A DNA stretch of 64,000 nucleotides from Chthonobacter albigriseus (GCF_013839445.1 NZ_JACDIT010000005.1:124001-188000); one strand, 5' to 3'. Counted from the stretch's first letter, positions 1-9,660 are shown. The notes: a model not told the origin generated them from the letters alone. Made by a program: numbers and translations.

Positions 1-1745
1 TCGGCGTGGAGGAGATGACGCTCGACGAGCTGAAGAACTTCCGGCAGCTGGGCTCGAAGACGGCCGGGCATCCGGAGTTCGGCTATGCCGCAGGCATCGA
101 GACGACCACCGGGCCGCTAGGACAGGGGCTGGCCATGTCGGTCGGCTTCGCGCTTGCCGAGCGCCTGCTCAACGCGCGCTTCGGCGACGACCTTGTCGAT
201 CACCGCACCTGGGTGATCGCCGGCGACGGCTGCCTGCAGGAAGGCGTGAGCCACGAGGCGATCTCGCTGGCCGGCCACCTCGGCCTGTCCAAGCTGACGG
301 TGATCTGGGACGACAACAACATCTCGATCGACGGACCGGTGACGCTGTCGGAGACCGGCGACATCACCAAGCGGTTCGAGGCGGCCGGCTGGGTGACCCG
401 GCGGATCGACGGGCACAACCAGGCGGAGATCGCCGAGGCGCTCGCCTGGGCGAAGACGACGACCAAGCCTGCGCTGATCGCGGCCAAGACCACCATCGGC
501 AAGGGCGCGCCGAACAAGGCGGGTTCGCACTCCGTGCACGGTTCGCCGCTGGGGGCGGACGAGATCTCGGCAACGCGCGCGGCGCTGCAGTGGAACCACG
601 GGCCGTTCGAGATCCCGCAGGAAGCCTTGAAGGCGTGGCGCGAGGCCGGTGCACGGTCCCGTGCGGCACGCGAGGCGTGGGAAGCCCGCGTCGCCAAGCT
701 GGACGCTGCGACCCGCGCGGACTTCGAGCGGCGGCTTTCGGGCGTGCTGCCGGAGGGCTTCGCGGTTGCCGCGCAGGCCTACAAGGAGAAGCTCGCCGCC
801 GACAAGCCGAAGGTGGCGACCCGCAAAGCTTCGGAAATGGCGCTGGAGGTGATCAACGGCGCGATCCCGGAGATGATCGGCGGCTCGGCCGACCTGACCG
901 GTTCCAACCTGACGAAGACCAAGTCTCAGGTCTCGGTGAAGCCGGGCGACTTCTCGGGCAGCTACGTCCACTACGGCATCCGCGAGTTCGGGATGAGTGC
1001 GGCCATGAACGGGCTCGCGCTGCACGGCGGCATCATCCCCTACGGCGGCACGTTCCTGGTGTTCACCGACTACGCCCGCCCGGCGATCCGCCTATCGGCG
1101 CTGATGCACCAGCGTGTGATCTACGTGATGACGCACGACTCCATCGGCCTCGGCGAAGACGGGCCGACGCACCAGCCGGTGGAGCACCTGGCGGCGCTGC
1201 GGGCGATCCCGAACCTCCTGGTGCTCCGCCCGGCGGACGCGATGGAGACGATGGAAGCCTGGCAGGTGGCGCTGGAGAGCGACACGCGGCCCTCGATCCT
1301 GGCGCTGTCGCGGCAGAACCTGCCGGCGCTGCGGCTGGAGGCGAGCGCGGAGAACCTGACCGCCAAGGGCGCCTACGAGATCGCCGGCACGGACGGAGAG
1401 GCGGCGGTGTCGATCTTCGCGACCGGGTCCGAAGTGGCGATCGCGGTGGACGCGAAGGCTCTGCTGGAGGCGGGGGGCGTGAAGACGCGGGTGGTGTCGG
1501 TGCCCTCGTTCGAACTGTTCGCCGCCCAGCCGGAGGCCTACCGCAAGGCGGTGATCGGCTCGGCCAAGGTGAAGGTCGGCGTGGAAGCGGCGATCCGCAT
1601 GGGCTGGGACAGCCTGATCGGCTCGGACGGCGTGTTCATCGGCATGCACGGCTTCGGGCTGTCCGGCCCGGCGGAGAAGCTCTACGCCCATTTCGGCATC
1701 ACGCCGGAGGCGATCGCCAAGGCCGCGCAGGAGCGGCTGGCTTAA
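1..1745 (+). CDS. tkt: Transketolase, 5'-truncated by the window edge
   Basis: Thiamine-diphosphate enzyme that moves two-carbon units between ketose and aldose phosphates in the pentose phosphate (or Calvin) pathway, in the cytosol. The frame is open from base 3 and about 580 residues are visible, against about 660 in the family, so roughly the first 80 lie upstream of the window. Visible hallmarks are TTGPLGQG near the start, the ThDP motif with GDG and the metal-binding DDNN, and the pyrimidine-domain segment [10 protein letters not shown]. The C-terminal transketolase domain is complete and ends in QERLA. It is followed by gap and pgk on the same strand, forming a central-carbon cluster. 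Identity is secure; the true start is not visible. Confidence 0.96.
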   Translation, partial: GVEEMTLDELKNFRQLGSKTAGHPEFGYAAGIETTTGPLGQGLAMSVGFALAERLLNARFGDDLVDHRTWVIAGDGCLQEGVSHEAISLAGHLGLSKLTVIWDDNNISIDGPVTLSETGDITKRFEAAGWVTRRIDGHNQAEIAEALAWAKTTTKPALIAAKTTIGKGAPNKAGSHSVHGSPLGADEISATRAALQWNHGPFEIPQEALKAWREAGARSRAAREAWEARVAKLDAATRADFERRLSGVLPEGFAVAAQAYKEKLAADKPKVATRKASEMALEVINGAIPEMIGGSADLTGSNLTKTKSQVSVKPGDFSGSYVHYGIREFGMSAAMNGLALHGGIIPYGGTFLVFTDYARPAIRLSALMHQRVIYVMTHDSIGLGEDGPTHQPVEHLAALRAIPNLLVLRPADAMETMEAWQVALESDTRPSILALSRQNLPALRLEASAENLTAKGAYEIAGTDGEAAVSIFATGSEVAIAVDAKALLEAGGVKTRVVSVPSFELFAAQPEAYRKAVIGSAKVKVGVEAAIRMGWDSLIGSDGVFIGMHGFGLSGPAEKLYAHFGITPEAIAKAAQERLA

Positions 1746-1778
1746 GCCTCTTTGCACTTTCTGCAGGGTTCAACCAAA

Positions 1779-1830
1779 GATCGGGGTTGATCTTGATCGC
1801 GCAAGCGGAGAAACGAAGGCCCCGATCAAG
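1779..1830 (+). promoter_or_regulatory. Alternative hairpins in the gap leader
   Basis: In the 186-base gap between tkt and gap, one right arm at 1820-1830 can pair with either of two left arms. GATCGGGG at 1779-1786 pairs with CCCCGATC at 1820-1827, and CTTGATCG at 1792-1799 pairs with CGATCAAG at 1823-1830. A short TTT follows. The two folds exclude one another, as in attenuators. No ligand domain or leader peptide is recognised, and chance is possible. Confidence 0.3.
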
Positions 1831-1931
1831 TTTCCATCAAGGGACGACCGAGGAAAGGCCGCGCGGCTCTCGAAGCCTCCAGAAATCCCCCATCGCGGCC
1901 TGCGGTGACCCCTTCGGCGAGGAGAAGTAGC

Positions 1932-2939
1932 ATGGCTGTCAAGGTTGCCATCAACGGGTTCGGCCGCATCGGCCGCAACGTGCTGCGTGCCATCATCGAA
2001 TCCGGCCGCACCGACATCGAGGTCGTGGCGATCAACGACCTCGGGCCGGTGGAGACCAACGCCCACCTGATGCGCTACGACAGCGTGCACGGCAAGTTCC
2101 CGGGCACGGTGACGGTGTCGGGCGACACCATCGACGTGGGCCGCGGCCCGATCAAGGTGACGGCCGTGAAGAACCCGGCCGAGCTGCCGCACCGCGACCT
2201 CGGCGTGGAGATCGCGCTGGAGTGCACCGGCATCTTCACCTCGCGCGACAAGGCCGCGGCGCACCTGACCGCGGGCGCCAAGCGCGTGATCGTGTCGGCG
2301 CCGGCGGACGGCGCGGACCTGACGGTGGTGTTCGGCGTCAACCACGACAAGCTGACCAAGGACCACGTGGTCATCTCCAACGCCTCGTGCACGACGAACT
2401 GCCTGGCGCCGGTCGCCAAGGTCCTCAACGACGCCATCGGCATCGAGAAGGGCTTCATGACGACCATCCACAGCTACACCGGCGACCAGCCGACGCTGGA
2501 CACGATGCACAAGGACCTCTACCGCGCCCGCGCCGCGGCGATGTCGATGATCCCGACCTCGACGGGCGCCGCCAAGGCCGTCGGCCTGGTGCTGCCGGAG
2601 CTGAAGGGCAAGCTGGACGGCGTGGCGATCCGCGTGCCGACGCCGAACGTGTCGGTGGTGGACCTGGTGTTTACGGCCAAGCGCGCGACCAGCGTGGAGG
2701 AGATCAACAACGCGATCATCGCGGCCGCCAACGGCCCGCTGAAGGGCGTGCTCGGCTACACCGACCAGCCGAACGTGTCGATCGACTTCAACCACGACCC
2801 GCATTCGTCGACCTTCCACCTGGACCAGACCAAGGTGATGGACGGCACGATGGTGCGCATCCTCTCCTGGTACGACAACGAATGGGGCTTCTCCAACCGC
2901 ATGGCCGACACGGCCGTGGCGCTGGGCAAGACGCTCTGA
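1932..2939 (+). CDS. gap: Type I glyceraldehyde-3-phosphate dehydrogenase
   Basis: Cytosolic enzyme that oxidises glyceraldehyde 3-phosphate to 1,3-bisphosphoglycerate with NAD(P)+. 335 residues, the usual length. The start at 1932 gives the canonical [17 protein letters not shown] Rossmann N-terminus and has an AGGAG ribosome site just upstream; an in-frame GTG 27 bases earlier would add non-conserved residues. The catalytic loop [12 protein letters not shown] carries the nucleophile at about Cys153, and SYTGDQ and the C-terminal WYDNEWG motifs are intact. It lies between tkt and pgk and has its own terminator, so it may be read independently of pgk. Confidence 0.98.
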   Translation: MAVKVAINGFGRIGRNVLRAIIESGRTDIEVVAINDLGPVETNAHLMRYDSVHGKFPGTVTVSGDTIDVGRGPIKVTAVKNPAELPHRDLGVEIALECTGIFTSRDKAAAHLTAGAKRVIVSAPADGADLTVVFGVNHDKLTKDHVVISNASCTTNCLAPVAKVLNDAIGIEKGFMTTIHSYTGDQPTLDTMHKDLYRARAAAMSMIPTSTGAAKAVGLVLPELKGKLDGVAIRVPTPNVSVVDLVFTAKRATSVEEINNAIIAAANGPLKGVLGYTDQPNVSIDFNHDPHSSTFHLDQTKVMDGTMVRILSWYDNEWGFSNRMADTAVALGKTL

Positions 2940-2947
2940 CACCCACG

Positions 2948-2975
2948 AAGGCCCTGCCGGGAGGCGGGGCCTTTT
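2948..2975 (+). terminator. Rho-independent terminator after gap
   Basis: An 11-bp stem (2948-2958 with 2963-2973, one G-T pair), a four-base loop GGGA, and a run of T at 2972-2975. It lies 9 bases after the gap stop codon. Confidence 0.85.
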
Positions 2976-3059
2976 CCTTTCCGGGCGCCGCCCTCCCCTG
3001 ATCGGGGAGGCGAGGCGCGCCTGTGCATCCGCTACCCCCAGTTTCGACGGAGCTCATTC

Positions 3060-4253
3060 ATGGCCTCGTTCAAGACCCTCGACGACGGCGATTTCGCCGG
3101 CAAGCGCGTGCTGGTGCGCGTGGACCTCAACGTGCCGATGGAGAACGGCGTCGTGACCGACACGACCCGCATCGACCGGATTGTGCCGACGATCCGCGAC
3201 CTCTCGGACAAGGGCGCGAAGGTGATCCTGCTCGCCCACTTCGGGCGACCGAAGGGGGAGCGGAAGGCGGAGGACAGCCTGAAGCCGGTGGTGGAGCCGC
3301 TGGCGCGGGCGATCGGCCGGCCGGTGGCGTTTGCCGACGACTGCATCGGCCCGGTGGCGGAAGCGGCGGTCGGGGTGCTGGCGAACGGGGAGATCCTGCT
3401 CCTGGAGAACACCCGCTACCACAAGGGCGAGGAGAAGAACGACCCGGCGCTGGTGACCGCGCTCGCCAAGCTGGGGGACACCTTTGTCAACGACGCGTTC
3501 TCGGCGGCGCACCGGGCGCACGCCTCGACGGAAGGGCTGGCGCATGCGCTGCCGGCCTATGCCGGGCGGACCATGGAGGCGGAGCTGACCGCGCTCGGCA
3601 AGGCGCTGGGATCGCCGACGCGGCCGGTGCTCGCGGTGGTGGGCGGCGCCAAGGTCTCGACCAAGATCGACCTCCTGGAGAACCTGGTCTCCAAGGTGGA
3701 CATCCTGGTCATCGGCGGCGGCATGGCGAACACGTTCCTGGCCGCGCAAGGGATCGACGTGGGCAAGTCGCTGTGCGAGCACGACCTCGCCGAAACGGCC
3801 AAGCGGATCCTCGCCAAGGCCAAGGAGGTCGGCTGCGAGATCGTGCTGCCGGTGGACGGCGTGGTGGCGCGCGAGTTCAAGGCCAACGCGGCGAACGAGA
3901 CGGTGCCGGTGAGCGCGATTCCGGCGGACGCGATGATACTCGACGTCGGGCCGCAGTCGATCGCGACGGTGGCCTCGCGGATCGATACGGCGAAGACGCT
4001 GCTCTGGAACGGGCCGCTGGGGGCGTTCGAGATCGCGCCCTTCGACACGGCGACGGTGGCGGCGGCCAAGCACGCCGCGGCGCGCACCAAGGCGGGCGCG
4101 CTGGTCTCGGTGGCCGGCGGCGGCGACACGGTGGCGGCGCTGAACCACGCCGGGGTGGCGGACGACTTCACCTATGTGTCGACGGCGGGCGGGGCGTTCC
4201 TGGAATGGCTGGAGGGCAAGGAGCTTCCTGGCGTCAAGGCCTTGTCGAGCTGA
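3060..4253 (+). CDS. pgk: Phosphoglycerate kinase
   Basis: Transfers the acyl phosphate of 1,3-bisphosphoglycerate to ADP, giving ATP and 3-phosphoglycerate. 397 residues, full length. Visible family features are the N-domain VRVDLNVPM, substrate-binding HFGRP, the hinge region with [12 protein letters not shown], and the C-terminal nucleotide loop GGGDTVAAL. It starts 120 bases after the gap stop codon, beyond the gap terminator, so a promoter in that gap is likely. The downstream ThiE-like gene begins only after another terminator. Confidence 0.98.
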   Translation: MASFKTLDDGDFAGKRVLVRVDLNVPMENGVVTDTTRIDRIVPTIRDLSDKGAKVILLAHFGRPKGERKAEDSLKPVVEPLARAIGRPVAFADDCIGPVAEAAVGVLANGEILLLENTRYHKGEEKNDPALVTALAKLGDTFVNDAFSAAHRAHASTEGLAHALPAYAGRTMEAELTALGKALGSPTRPVLAVVGGAKVSTKIDLLENLVSKVDILVIGGGMANTFLAAQGIDVGKSLCEHDLAETAKRILAKAKEVGCEIVLPVDGVVAREFKANAANETVPVSAIPADAMILDVGPQSIATVASRIDTAKTLLWNGPLGAFEIAPFDTATVAAAKHAAARTKAGALVSVAGGGDTVAALNHAGVADDFTYVSTAGGAFLEWLEGKELPGVKALSS

Positions 4254-4324
4254 GCTCGGTCGGCCCTGCCGGGCTGAGCCCGCTTCGGCGGTGACGGTTC
4301 CGTCCAAGGCATGCTATGGGCTGG

Positions 4325-4360
4325 GGCCCCGCGGGCGAACGCGGGGCCTTTCGTCGTTTT
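4325..4360 (+). terminator. Rho-independent terminator after pgk
   Basis: A perfect 9-bp GC stem (4325-4333 with 4340-4348), six-base loop, and a T-rich tail TTTCGTCGTTTT. It ends 27 bases before the next ATG, so readthrough rather than a separate promoter could supply the downstream gene. Confidence 0.85.
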
Positions 4361-4387
4361 GCCGCAATCGCGTCGCATCGGATCGCC

Positions 4388-5068
4388 ATGGCCAAGAAGA
4401 CCCAGAAAGCTGCGCCGCCTCCGCCGCGCGCGCGCCTCTACCTCGTGACGCCCAGGCAGATCGATCTGCAGACGTTTCCGGCGCTGCTGGAAGCCGCGCT
4501 CGCCGGCGGCGACGTGGCGTCGCTGCTGATCGCGCCGGAGGTCAGCGCGGACGCGCACCTGCAACGGATCGCCGAGGCGCTGGTGCCGATCGCGCAGGCG
4601 CGCGACGTGGCGGCGCTGGTGATCGACGACACGCGGGCGATGGGTCGCTCCAAGGCCGACGGGCTGCACGTGGAGGCGGGCATCACGGCGCTCGCCGAGG
4701 CGGTGGAGAAGCTGGAGGGCCGCGCGATCGTGGGAGCCGGCAACCTGAAGACCCGGCACGAGGCGATGGAAGCGGCCGAGGCAGGGACGGACTATGTGAT
4801 GTTCGGGCTGCTTTCGCGCGAGGACGACGACGAGACCCACCGCAAGACGCTGGATTTTGCCTGGTGGTGGGCGGAGATGTTCGAGATCCCCTGCGTGGCG
4901 CTGGCCGGTCGCTCGCTGGAGTCCGTGGAGGAGACGGCGGAGACGGGGGCCGAGTTCGTGGCCGTCCGCTCCTTTGTGTGGGACCACCCGGACGGCCCGG
5001 GAGCCGCGGTGGCTGAGATCAACCGCGTGCTCGACGCGGTGCACGCGCGGCGCGGGGAAGCGGCGTGA
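4388..5068 (+). CDS. ThiE-like (thiamine phosphate synthase family) protein, divergent
   Basis: 226 residues with the TIM-barrel layout of thiamine phosphate synthase: LYLVTP at the first strand, a DGLHVEAG segment where ThiE has DGVHLGQ, and YVMFGLL where ThiE has the phosphate-binding YVGFGP. The QLREK-type pyrophosphate motif of ThiE is not recognisable; that position reads LLIAPE. The real start is taken as ATG 4388 (MAKKTQK) rather than an upstream frame running through the pgk terminator. It overlaps the next gene by 4 bases. Either a specialised relative or an enzyme with altered substrate; a true ThiE activity is doubtful. Confidence 0.75.
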   Translation: MAKKTQKAAPPPPRARLYLVTPRQIDLQTFPALLEAALAGGDVASLLIAPEVSADAHLQRIAEALVPIAQARDVAALVIDDTRAMGRSKADGLHVEAGITALAEAVEKLEGRAIVGAGNLKTRHEAMEAAEAGTDYVMFGLLSREDDDETHRKTLDFAWWWAEMFEIPCVALAGRSLESVEETAETGAEFVAVRSFVWDHPDGPGAAVAEINRVLDAVHARRGEAA

Positions 5069-6174
5069 GCCGGGCCGCGCGCCTCGTGCTGACGGCGATC
5101 CTGTCGGCGACGGTCGGCGCGCTGCCGTCCCTGGCGCAGGAAGCGGCCGGCGAACCGCCGGTGCTGGAGGGGCCCATCCCGGAGGCGAGCGACGGGATCA
5201 CCGACCTGCTCAACGGCCTTGCGGCGCAGGACGCCCAAGGTGCGCCGAGCCTGCCGACGCTTATCACTCCGGTGCCGGTGCTGCCCGACCAGGAGGGCGT
5301 GAGCGTCTCGGACCGAGCGGAAGAAGGCGTGGAGCCGTTCCTGCCGCCGCCGACCGACGACAATCCGCTGAAGGAACTGCCCGACGCGGACAAGGTGGAC
5401 TACGCCTACGGGGCGTTCCAGAGGGGCATGTACCTGACCGCCTTCGCGGTGGCGCTGGAGCTCGCCAAGAAGGGCGATGCGGCGGCGCAGACGCTGGTCG
5501 GCTACATCTACGCCAACGGCCTCGGGCTGCCGCAGAACCCGAAGGAGGCGGCGGTCTGGTACGAGATGGCGGTGACCGGCGGCGACGCCGGGGCGATGGT
5601 GGAACTCGCCAATCTCTACGCGCTGGGGCTGGGCGTGACACGCGACACGGAGAAGGCGCGCACGCTCCTGGAGAGCGCGACGGCCAAGGGCCGGCCGGAT
5701 GCAGCCTATGCGCTCGGGCTGATCACCATGGACACGGCGAAGACCGAGGAGGAGCTCTCCAAAGCCGCCAGCACGTTTCAGACGGCGGCGGACGCCGGCA
5801 ACATCGACGCTGCCTATGCGCTCGCCAGCATGTACGCCGACGGGCGCGGCGCGCCGAAGGATCCGACGGCGGCTGCCAAGCTGATGGGTCAGGCGGCGCG
5901 CGGCGGGCACGTGGGCGCACAGATCGAATACGCGATCATGCTGTTCAACGGCAGCGGCATCGGCAAGGACGAGAAGGCGGCCTTCGGCTGGTTCAAACTC
6001 GCCGCCAACTCCGGCAATCCGGTGGCGGCGAACCGGCTTGCGAGGCTCTATGCGGCGGGCGCCGGCACCGACGTGGACCTCAAGGAAGCGGCGAAGTGGC
6101 ACCTGAAGGCGCGGGAGGCGGGGATCTCGGACCTGTGGCTGGACGGGGTGCTGAAGGATGTGGAGGGGGAGTAG
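5065..6174 (+). CDS. Secreted Sel1-repeat protein
   Basis: 369 residues starting at GTG 5065, which overlaps the previous stop codon (GTGA), so the pair is translationally coupled. The first 25 residues form a signal peptide ending near SLAQ-EAA. After a proline-rich linker, residues from about 110 onward consist of tandem Sel1-like (TPR-related) repeats of about 36 residues, with repeated signatures such as GxGxxxD and AAxWYxxAA (NGLGLPQNPKEAAVWYEMA is one). Such proteins are usually periplasmic protein-protein scaffolds. No catalytic domain is visible, and the partner is unknown. Confidence 0.85.
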   Translation: MSRAARLVLTAILSATVGALPSLAQEAAGEPPVLEGPIPEASDGITDLLNGLAAQDAQGAPSLPTLITPVPVLPDQEGVSVSDRAEEGVEPFLPPPTDDNPLKELPDADKVDYAYGAFQRGMYLTAFAVALELAKKGDAAAQTLVGYIYANGLGLPQNPKEAAVWYEMAVTGGDAGAMVELANLYALGLGVTRDTEKARTLLESATAKGRPDAAYALGLITMDTAKTEEELSKAASTFQTAADAGNIDAAYALASMYADGRGAPKDPTAAAKLMGQAARGGHVGAQIEYAIMLFNGSGIGKDEKAAFGWFKLAANSGNPVAANRLARLYAAGAGTDVDLKEAAKWHLKAREAGISDLWLDGVLKDVEGE

Positions 6175-6229
6175 GCCGTAGGTGGTTGGGCTTTAGCGGC
6201 GGAGTTTCGTGGGGCACTCCCCTTCCGGG

Positions 6230-6260
6230 CGTCATGGTCCGCGCAGATGGACCACCTACG
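6230..6260 (-). repeat. Inverted, diverged copy of the 41-bp dispersed repeat
   Basis: These 31 bases are the reverse complement of 6314-6344 with three mismatches. Together with the direct copy they could form a stem of about 30 bp around a 53-base loop in the gap after the Sel1 gene. Confidence 0.75.
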
Positions 6261-6304
6261 AGCTTTGTTTTTCACTTTCCTTTTCAATGGGTTACTCGTC
6301 CCGC

Positions 6305-6345
6305 GGAAAAATGCGTGGGTGGTCCGCCTGCGCGGACCATGACGG
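6305..6345 (+). repeat. 41-bp dispersed repeat, copy 1
   Basis: Identical over 41 bases to 9661-9701. Its centre is a perfect palindrome GGTCCGC-N4-GCGGACC, followed by CATGACGG. It lies in an intergenic gap. The copies look like a short palindromic intergenic repeat family rather than an IS end, because no transposase gene or target duplication is seen. Confidence 0.85.
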
Positions 6346-6360
6346 TGGAGGGGGGAGGGC

Positions 6361-6500
6361 GATGGCCGACGGCCGACCTTCTACTGCCGAAGCTCGACGG
6401 CCGATTGCCTAGTGCCGAAGCCCGACAGCCGAAGCTCGACCGCCTCCTGCCTGTTCCCCACTGCCTACTGCCGAATGGCTACGGCTTGCCCTTCTGCCGA
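6361..6500 (+). repeat. Degenerate short-word repeat tract in the suhB upstream gap
   Basis: The 6175-6591 gap has no convincing gene. Its second half is built from recurring words: TGCCGAAGC at 6385 and 6413 (28 bases apart), GCCGAAGCTCGAC at 6428, and TGCC(G/T)A-type words up to about 6500. Related words (CTGCCTACTGCC or its complement) recur after serA at about 15375 and before glmM. It looks like decayed low-complexity repeat DNA. Confidence 0.5.
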
Positions 6501-6591
6501 GCCCTCCTGCCGCTTCCTCTTGCGTGGCGGCGTGGATTGTGGTGCATGCGGCGCTATTCTTGTTGCCGCCGATCTTCGCAAGGACATGTCC

Positions 6592-7392
6592 ATGGCCCGT
6601 TCGCCGCTTCTCAACGTGATGGTCGCCGCCGCCCGCAAGGCCGGGCGAGGGCTGACGCGCGACTATGGCGAGGTGGAGAACCTGCAGGTTTCCATGAAGG
6701 GCCCGGGCGACTTCGTGTCTGCGGCGGACAAACGCGCCGAGCAGGTGATCCATGACGAGCTGAAGAAGGCACGGCCGAGCTACGGCTTCCTCATGGAGGA
6801 ACGCGGCGTGGTGGAGGGCGACGATCCCCAGCACATCTGGGTGGTGGACCCGCTGGACGGGACGACCAACTTCCTGCACGGCATTCCGCAATTCGCGATC
6901 TCGATCGGGCTCGAGAAGGCCGGGCAGCCGATCGCCGGAGTGATCTACAACCCGGTGACCGACGAGCTGTTCACCGCGGAACGCGGCGGCGGGGCCTTCC
7001 TCAACGACCGGCGGCTGCGCGTCGCGGGGCGGCGGGAGATGGCCGACAGCGTGATCGGAACGGGCGTGCCGCATCTCGGGCGCGGCGACCACCGGGCCTA
7101 TCTGGCCGAGCTGCAGCAGGTGATGGCCAACTGCTCGGGCGTGCGCCGCGTGGGCTCGGCGGCCCTGGACCTTGCCTGGACGGCGGCAGGCCGGTTCGAC
7201 GGCTTCTGGGAGAACGGCCTTTCGCCGTGGGACATCTCGGCCGGCATCCTGATGGTGCGCGAGGCCGGCGGCTACGTGACGGACGTCAACGGCAAGGACA
7301 AGATCGCCGAGACGAAGACGGTCGTGGCCGGCAACGAGCACATCCACCGGCAGCTGATCGACACGCTGCAGAAAGCCCGCACACCGCGCTGA
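6592..7392 (+). CDS. suhB: Inositol monophosphatase family protein (SuhB type)
   Basis: Mg2+-dependent sugar or inositol phosphate phosphatase of 266 residues. The metal-binding signatures are intact: MEERG, VVDPLDGTTNFLHG, and WDISAGILMVREAGG near the C-terminus. ATG 6592 (MARSPLLNVM) is preferred because AAGGA at 6580-6584 sits 7 bases upstream; ATG 6586 is too close to that site. It stands alone after a repeat-filled gap. In other bacteria SuhB also assists rRNA transcription; nothing here decides between roles. Confidence 0.93.
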   Translation: MARSPLLNVMVAAARKAGRGLTRDYGEVENLQVSMKGPGDFVSAADKRAEQVIHDELKKARPSYGFLMEERGVVEGDDPQHIWVVDPLDGTTNFLHGIPQFAISIGLEKAGQPIAGVIYNPVTDELFTAERGGGAFLNDRRLRVAGRREMADSVIGTGVPHLGRGDHRAYLAELQQVMANCSGVRRVGSAALDLAWTAAGRFDGFWENGLSPWDISAGILMVREAGGYVTDVNGKDKIAETKTVVAGNEHIHRQLIDTLQKARTPR

Positions 7393-7565
7393 CCGGCGCG
7401 AGCGCCCCGACGGGAACACAATCCTCAGCCACCGCTTCGGCACCCGGGCCCGGATCGGCGAGGACGGGACTCGCCGGGAGGGGCGCGGTCCTTTAAGGGT
7501 TTGATAACCCTGCCGCAGCCGTTGCCTAAACCGATTCGGCCGCGTTTACTCAGGGCCGCAACGGA

Positions 7566-8588
7566 ATGCGGACACGGGACGTCATGGCGAGCGACATCGA
7601 GCCGAACAAGCTTTCCAGCCCCCAGGTCTATCTCTGGCGCATGCTGGTGTTCCTGGTGATCGTGGCCTTCCTGCTGGTGCTGCTCTACCGGCAGCTCCAG
7701 ACCGCGTTCCTGGCCAATCCCGGGCTCAACGGGCTGATCTTCGCAGTTGGATTCATCGGCATCATCCTGGCGTTCCGGCAGGTGATCCGGCTGTTCCCGG
7801 AAGTGCGGTGGGTGAATTCCTATCGCTATGGCGAGCCGGGCCTGGAGGTGCGCAAGCCGCCGGTGCTGCTGGCGCCGATGGCGACGATGCTGGGCGACCG
7901 GCTGGGGCAGTCGACGCTGTCGGCCTCGGCGATGCGCTCGCTGCTCGATTCCATCGCCAACCGGCTGGACGAGGCGCGGGAGATTTCCCGCTACCTGACC
8001 GGCCTGCTGGTGTTCCTGGGCCTGCTCGGCACGTTCTACGGCCTGATCTCCACGGTGACCTCGGTGGGCAACACCATCCAGGCGCTGGACGTGGGTTCGG
8101 GCAGCGCCGGCGTGATCTTCGAAGACCTGAAGAGCGGTCTGCAGGCGCCGCTCAGCGGCATGGGAACGGCGTTCTCGTCGTCGCTGTTCGGGCTCGCCGG
8201 ATCGCTGATCCTCGGCTTTCTGGACCTGCAGGCCGGGCAGGCGCAGAACCGCTTCTACCTGGACCTGGAGGACTGGCTCTCCACCCAGACCGAACTCGAC
8301 GAGGGCGACGGTCTCGGGGGCGGGCGCTTCGGCGGCGGCGCCGACCAGTTGAGGGCCTCGATCGACCGGCTGTCGCGGATGATGCAGGACGGCGGAGGGC
8401 AGGGGCCGGCGCGCGGATCGCTGCATGCGATGGCCAATCTTGCCGAAGGGGTGCAGGGCCTGGTGCAGCACATGCGGGCCGAGCAGCAGCTGGTGCGCAG
8501 CTGGGCCGAGGCGCAGGCCGAGCAGCAGAAGGAGATTCACAAGCTCCTGGAGATCCTGACCGGCGCGGTGGAACGGAACAAGGATTGA
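7566..8588 (+). CDS. MotA/TolQ/ExbB-family proton-channel protein
   Basis: 340-residue inner-membrane protein. Four hydrophobic segments are seen at about residues 25-45, 57-76, 145-165 and 195-220. The third contains LGLLGTFYGLIST and the fourth a GMGTAFSSSLFGLAG stretch, both typical of MotA/TolQ/ExbB channels. The C-terminal third is a soluble, glutamine-rich helical tail. ATG 7566 is used; ATG 7584 (MASDIEPNK) is an equally possible start. It lies 4 bases before an OmpA-domain partner, so the two probably form a stator-like complex. No flagellar genes are near. A candidate promoter TTGATA-N18-CCTAAA lies at 7501-7530. Confidence 0.87.
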   Translation: MRTRDVMASDIEPNKLSSPQVYLWRMLVFLVIVAFLLVLLYRQLQTAFLANPGLNGLIFAVGFIGIILAFRQVIRLFPEVRWVNSYRYGEPGLEVRKPPVLLAPMATMLGDRLGQSTLSASAMRSLLDSIANRLDEAREISRYLTGLLVFLGLLGTFYGLISTVTSVGNTIQALDVGSGSAGVIFEDLKSGLQAPLSGMGTAFSSSLFGLAGSLILGFLDLQAGQAQNRFYLDLEDWLSTQTELDEGDGLGGGRFGGGADQLRASIDRLSRMMQDGGGQGPARGSLHAMANLAEGVQGLVQHMRAEQQLVRSWAEAQAEQQKEIHKLLEILTGAVERNKD

Positions 8589-8592
8589 GGTC

Positions 8593-9618
8593 ATGATCGG
8601 CCGGCGCCGCTTCACAGCCCAGCAGGACTACTGGCCGGCCTTCGTCGACATGCTGACGACGCTGGTGCTGTCGATCATCTTCCTGCTTTCCGTGTTCATG
8701 CTGGCGCAGTTCTTTCTCAGCCAGCAGATCACCGACCGCGACACGGTGCTGAACCGCCTCAACGCACAGATCGCCGAGCTGACAGAACTGCTGGCCCTCG
8801 AGCGGGCCGGCAACCGGGACCTGCAGGACAGCATCTCGCTGCTGCAGTCCAACCTGACGCAGGCCGAGGCGGCGCGCGCGGAACTGCAGGGGCTGCTTGC
8901 CAACAACGAGGGCGCGGCCTCCAGCGCGGACAACGAAATCTCGGTGCTGCAGGGGCAGATCGCGGACGAGAAGCGCGCGAGCCAGCGGGCGCTGGCGCAG
9001 GTGGAGCTGCTGAACCAGCAGATCTCGGCCCTGCGCCGGCAGATCGCGGCGCTGGAAGACGCGCTCAACGCTTCGGAGAACCGGGACCGGGAGAGCCAGA
9101 CGAAGATTGCCGACCTCGGCAAGCGGCTGAACGTGGCGCTGGCGCAGCGGGTGCAGGAACTGGCGCGCTACCGCTCCGACTTCTTCGGACGCCTGCGCGA
9201 GATCCTGTCGCAGCGCTCCGACATCCGCGTGGTGGGCGACCGCTTCGTGTTCCAGTCGGAGGTGCTGTTCAACTCCGGGCAGGCCGACGTGAACCCGGAA
9301 GGCCAGACCGAGCTGGACAAGCTGGCTGCCGCGCTGATCGAACTGTCAGGCCAGATCCCGCCGGAGATCGCCTGGGTGCTGCGGGTGGACGGGCACACCG
9401 ACGCGCGCCCGCTGTCCGGCACCGGCCGGTTCCGCGACAACTGGGAACTCTCCTCGGCGCGCGCCATCTCGGTGGTCAAATACCTGATCGGCAAGGGCGT
9501 GGCGCCGGAGCATCTGGTGGCCGCCGGGTTCGGCGAGTTCCAGCCGCTGGAGCCCGGCGACGACGACACGGTGAACGCCCGCAACCGCCGGATCGAGTTG
9601 AAGCTGACGGAGCGTTGA
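8593..9618 (+). CDS. MotB/OmpA-family peptidoglycan-binding partner
   Basis: 341 residues. One N-terminal transmembrane helix (about 17-40) is preceded by FVDML, whose Asp19 occupies the place of the proton-accepting Asp of MotB. Residues about 45-185 are a long coiled coil with many A/L/Q/E heptads. Residues about 210-341 are an OmpA-like peptidoglycan-binding domain with DGHTDARP and ARNRRIELKL. It follows the MotA-like gene by 4 bases. Together they look like an ion-driven cell-envelope motor or a TolQR-like device with a very long stalk. Confidence 0.88.
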   Translation: MIGRRRFTAQQDYWPAFVDMLTTLVLSIIFLLSVFMLAQFFLSQQITDRDTVLNRLNAQIAELTELLALERAGNRDLQDSISLLQSNLTQAEAARAELQGLLANNEGAASSADNEISVLQGQIADEKRASQRALAQVELLNQQISALRRQIAALEDALNASENRDRESQTKIADLGKRLNVALAQRVQELARYRSDFFGRLREILSQRSDIRVVGDRFVFQSEVLFNSGQADVNPEGQTELDKLAAALIELSGQIPPEIAWVLRVDGHTDARPLSGTGRFRDNWELSSARAISVVKYLIGKGVAPEHLVAAGFGEFQPLEPGDDDTVNARNRRIELKLTER

Positions 9619-9660
9619 GGCGGCGGGGGCTGTCCCATCCCCCGGCGATGCGGTCGACGG

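Noticed and set aside
7566-9618. A Zorya-type defence system (ZorA/ZorB are MotA/MotB-like)
   Set aside because: No ZorC, ZorD or ZorE-like gene lies beside the pair, and the neighbours are housekeeping genes (suhB, glmM).
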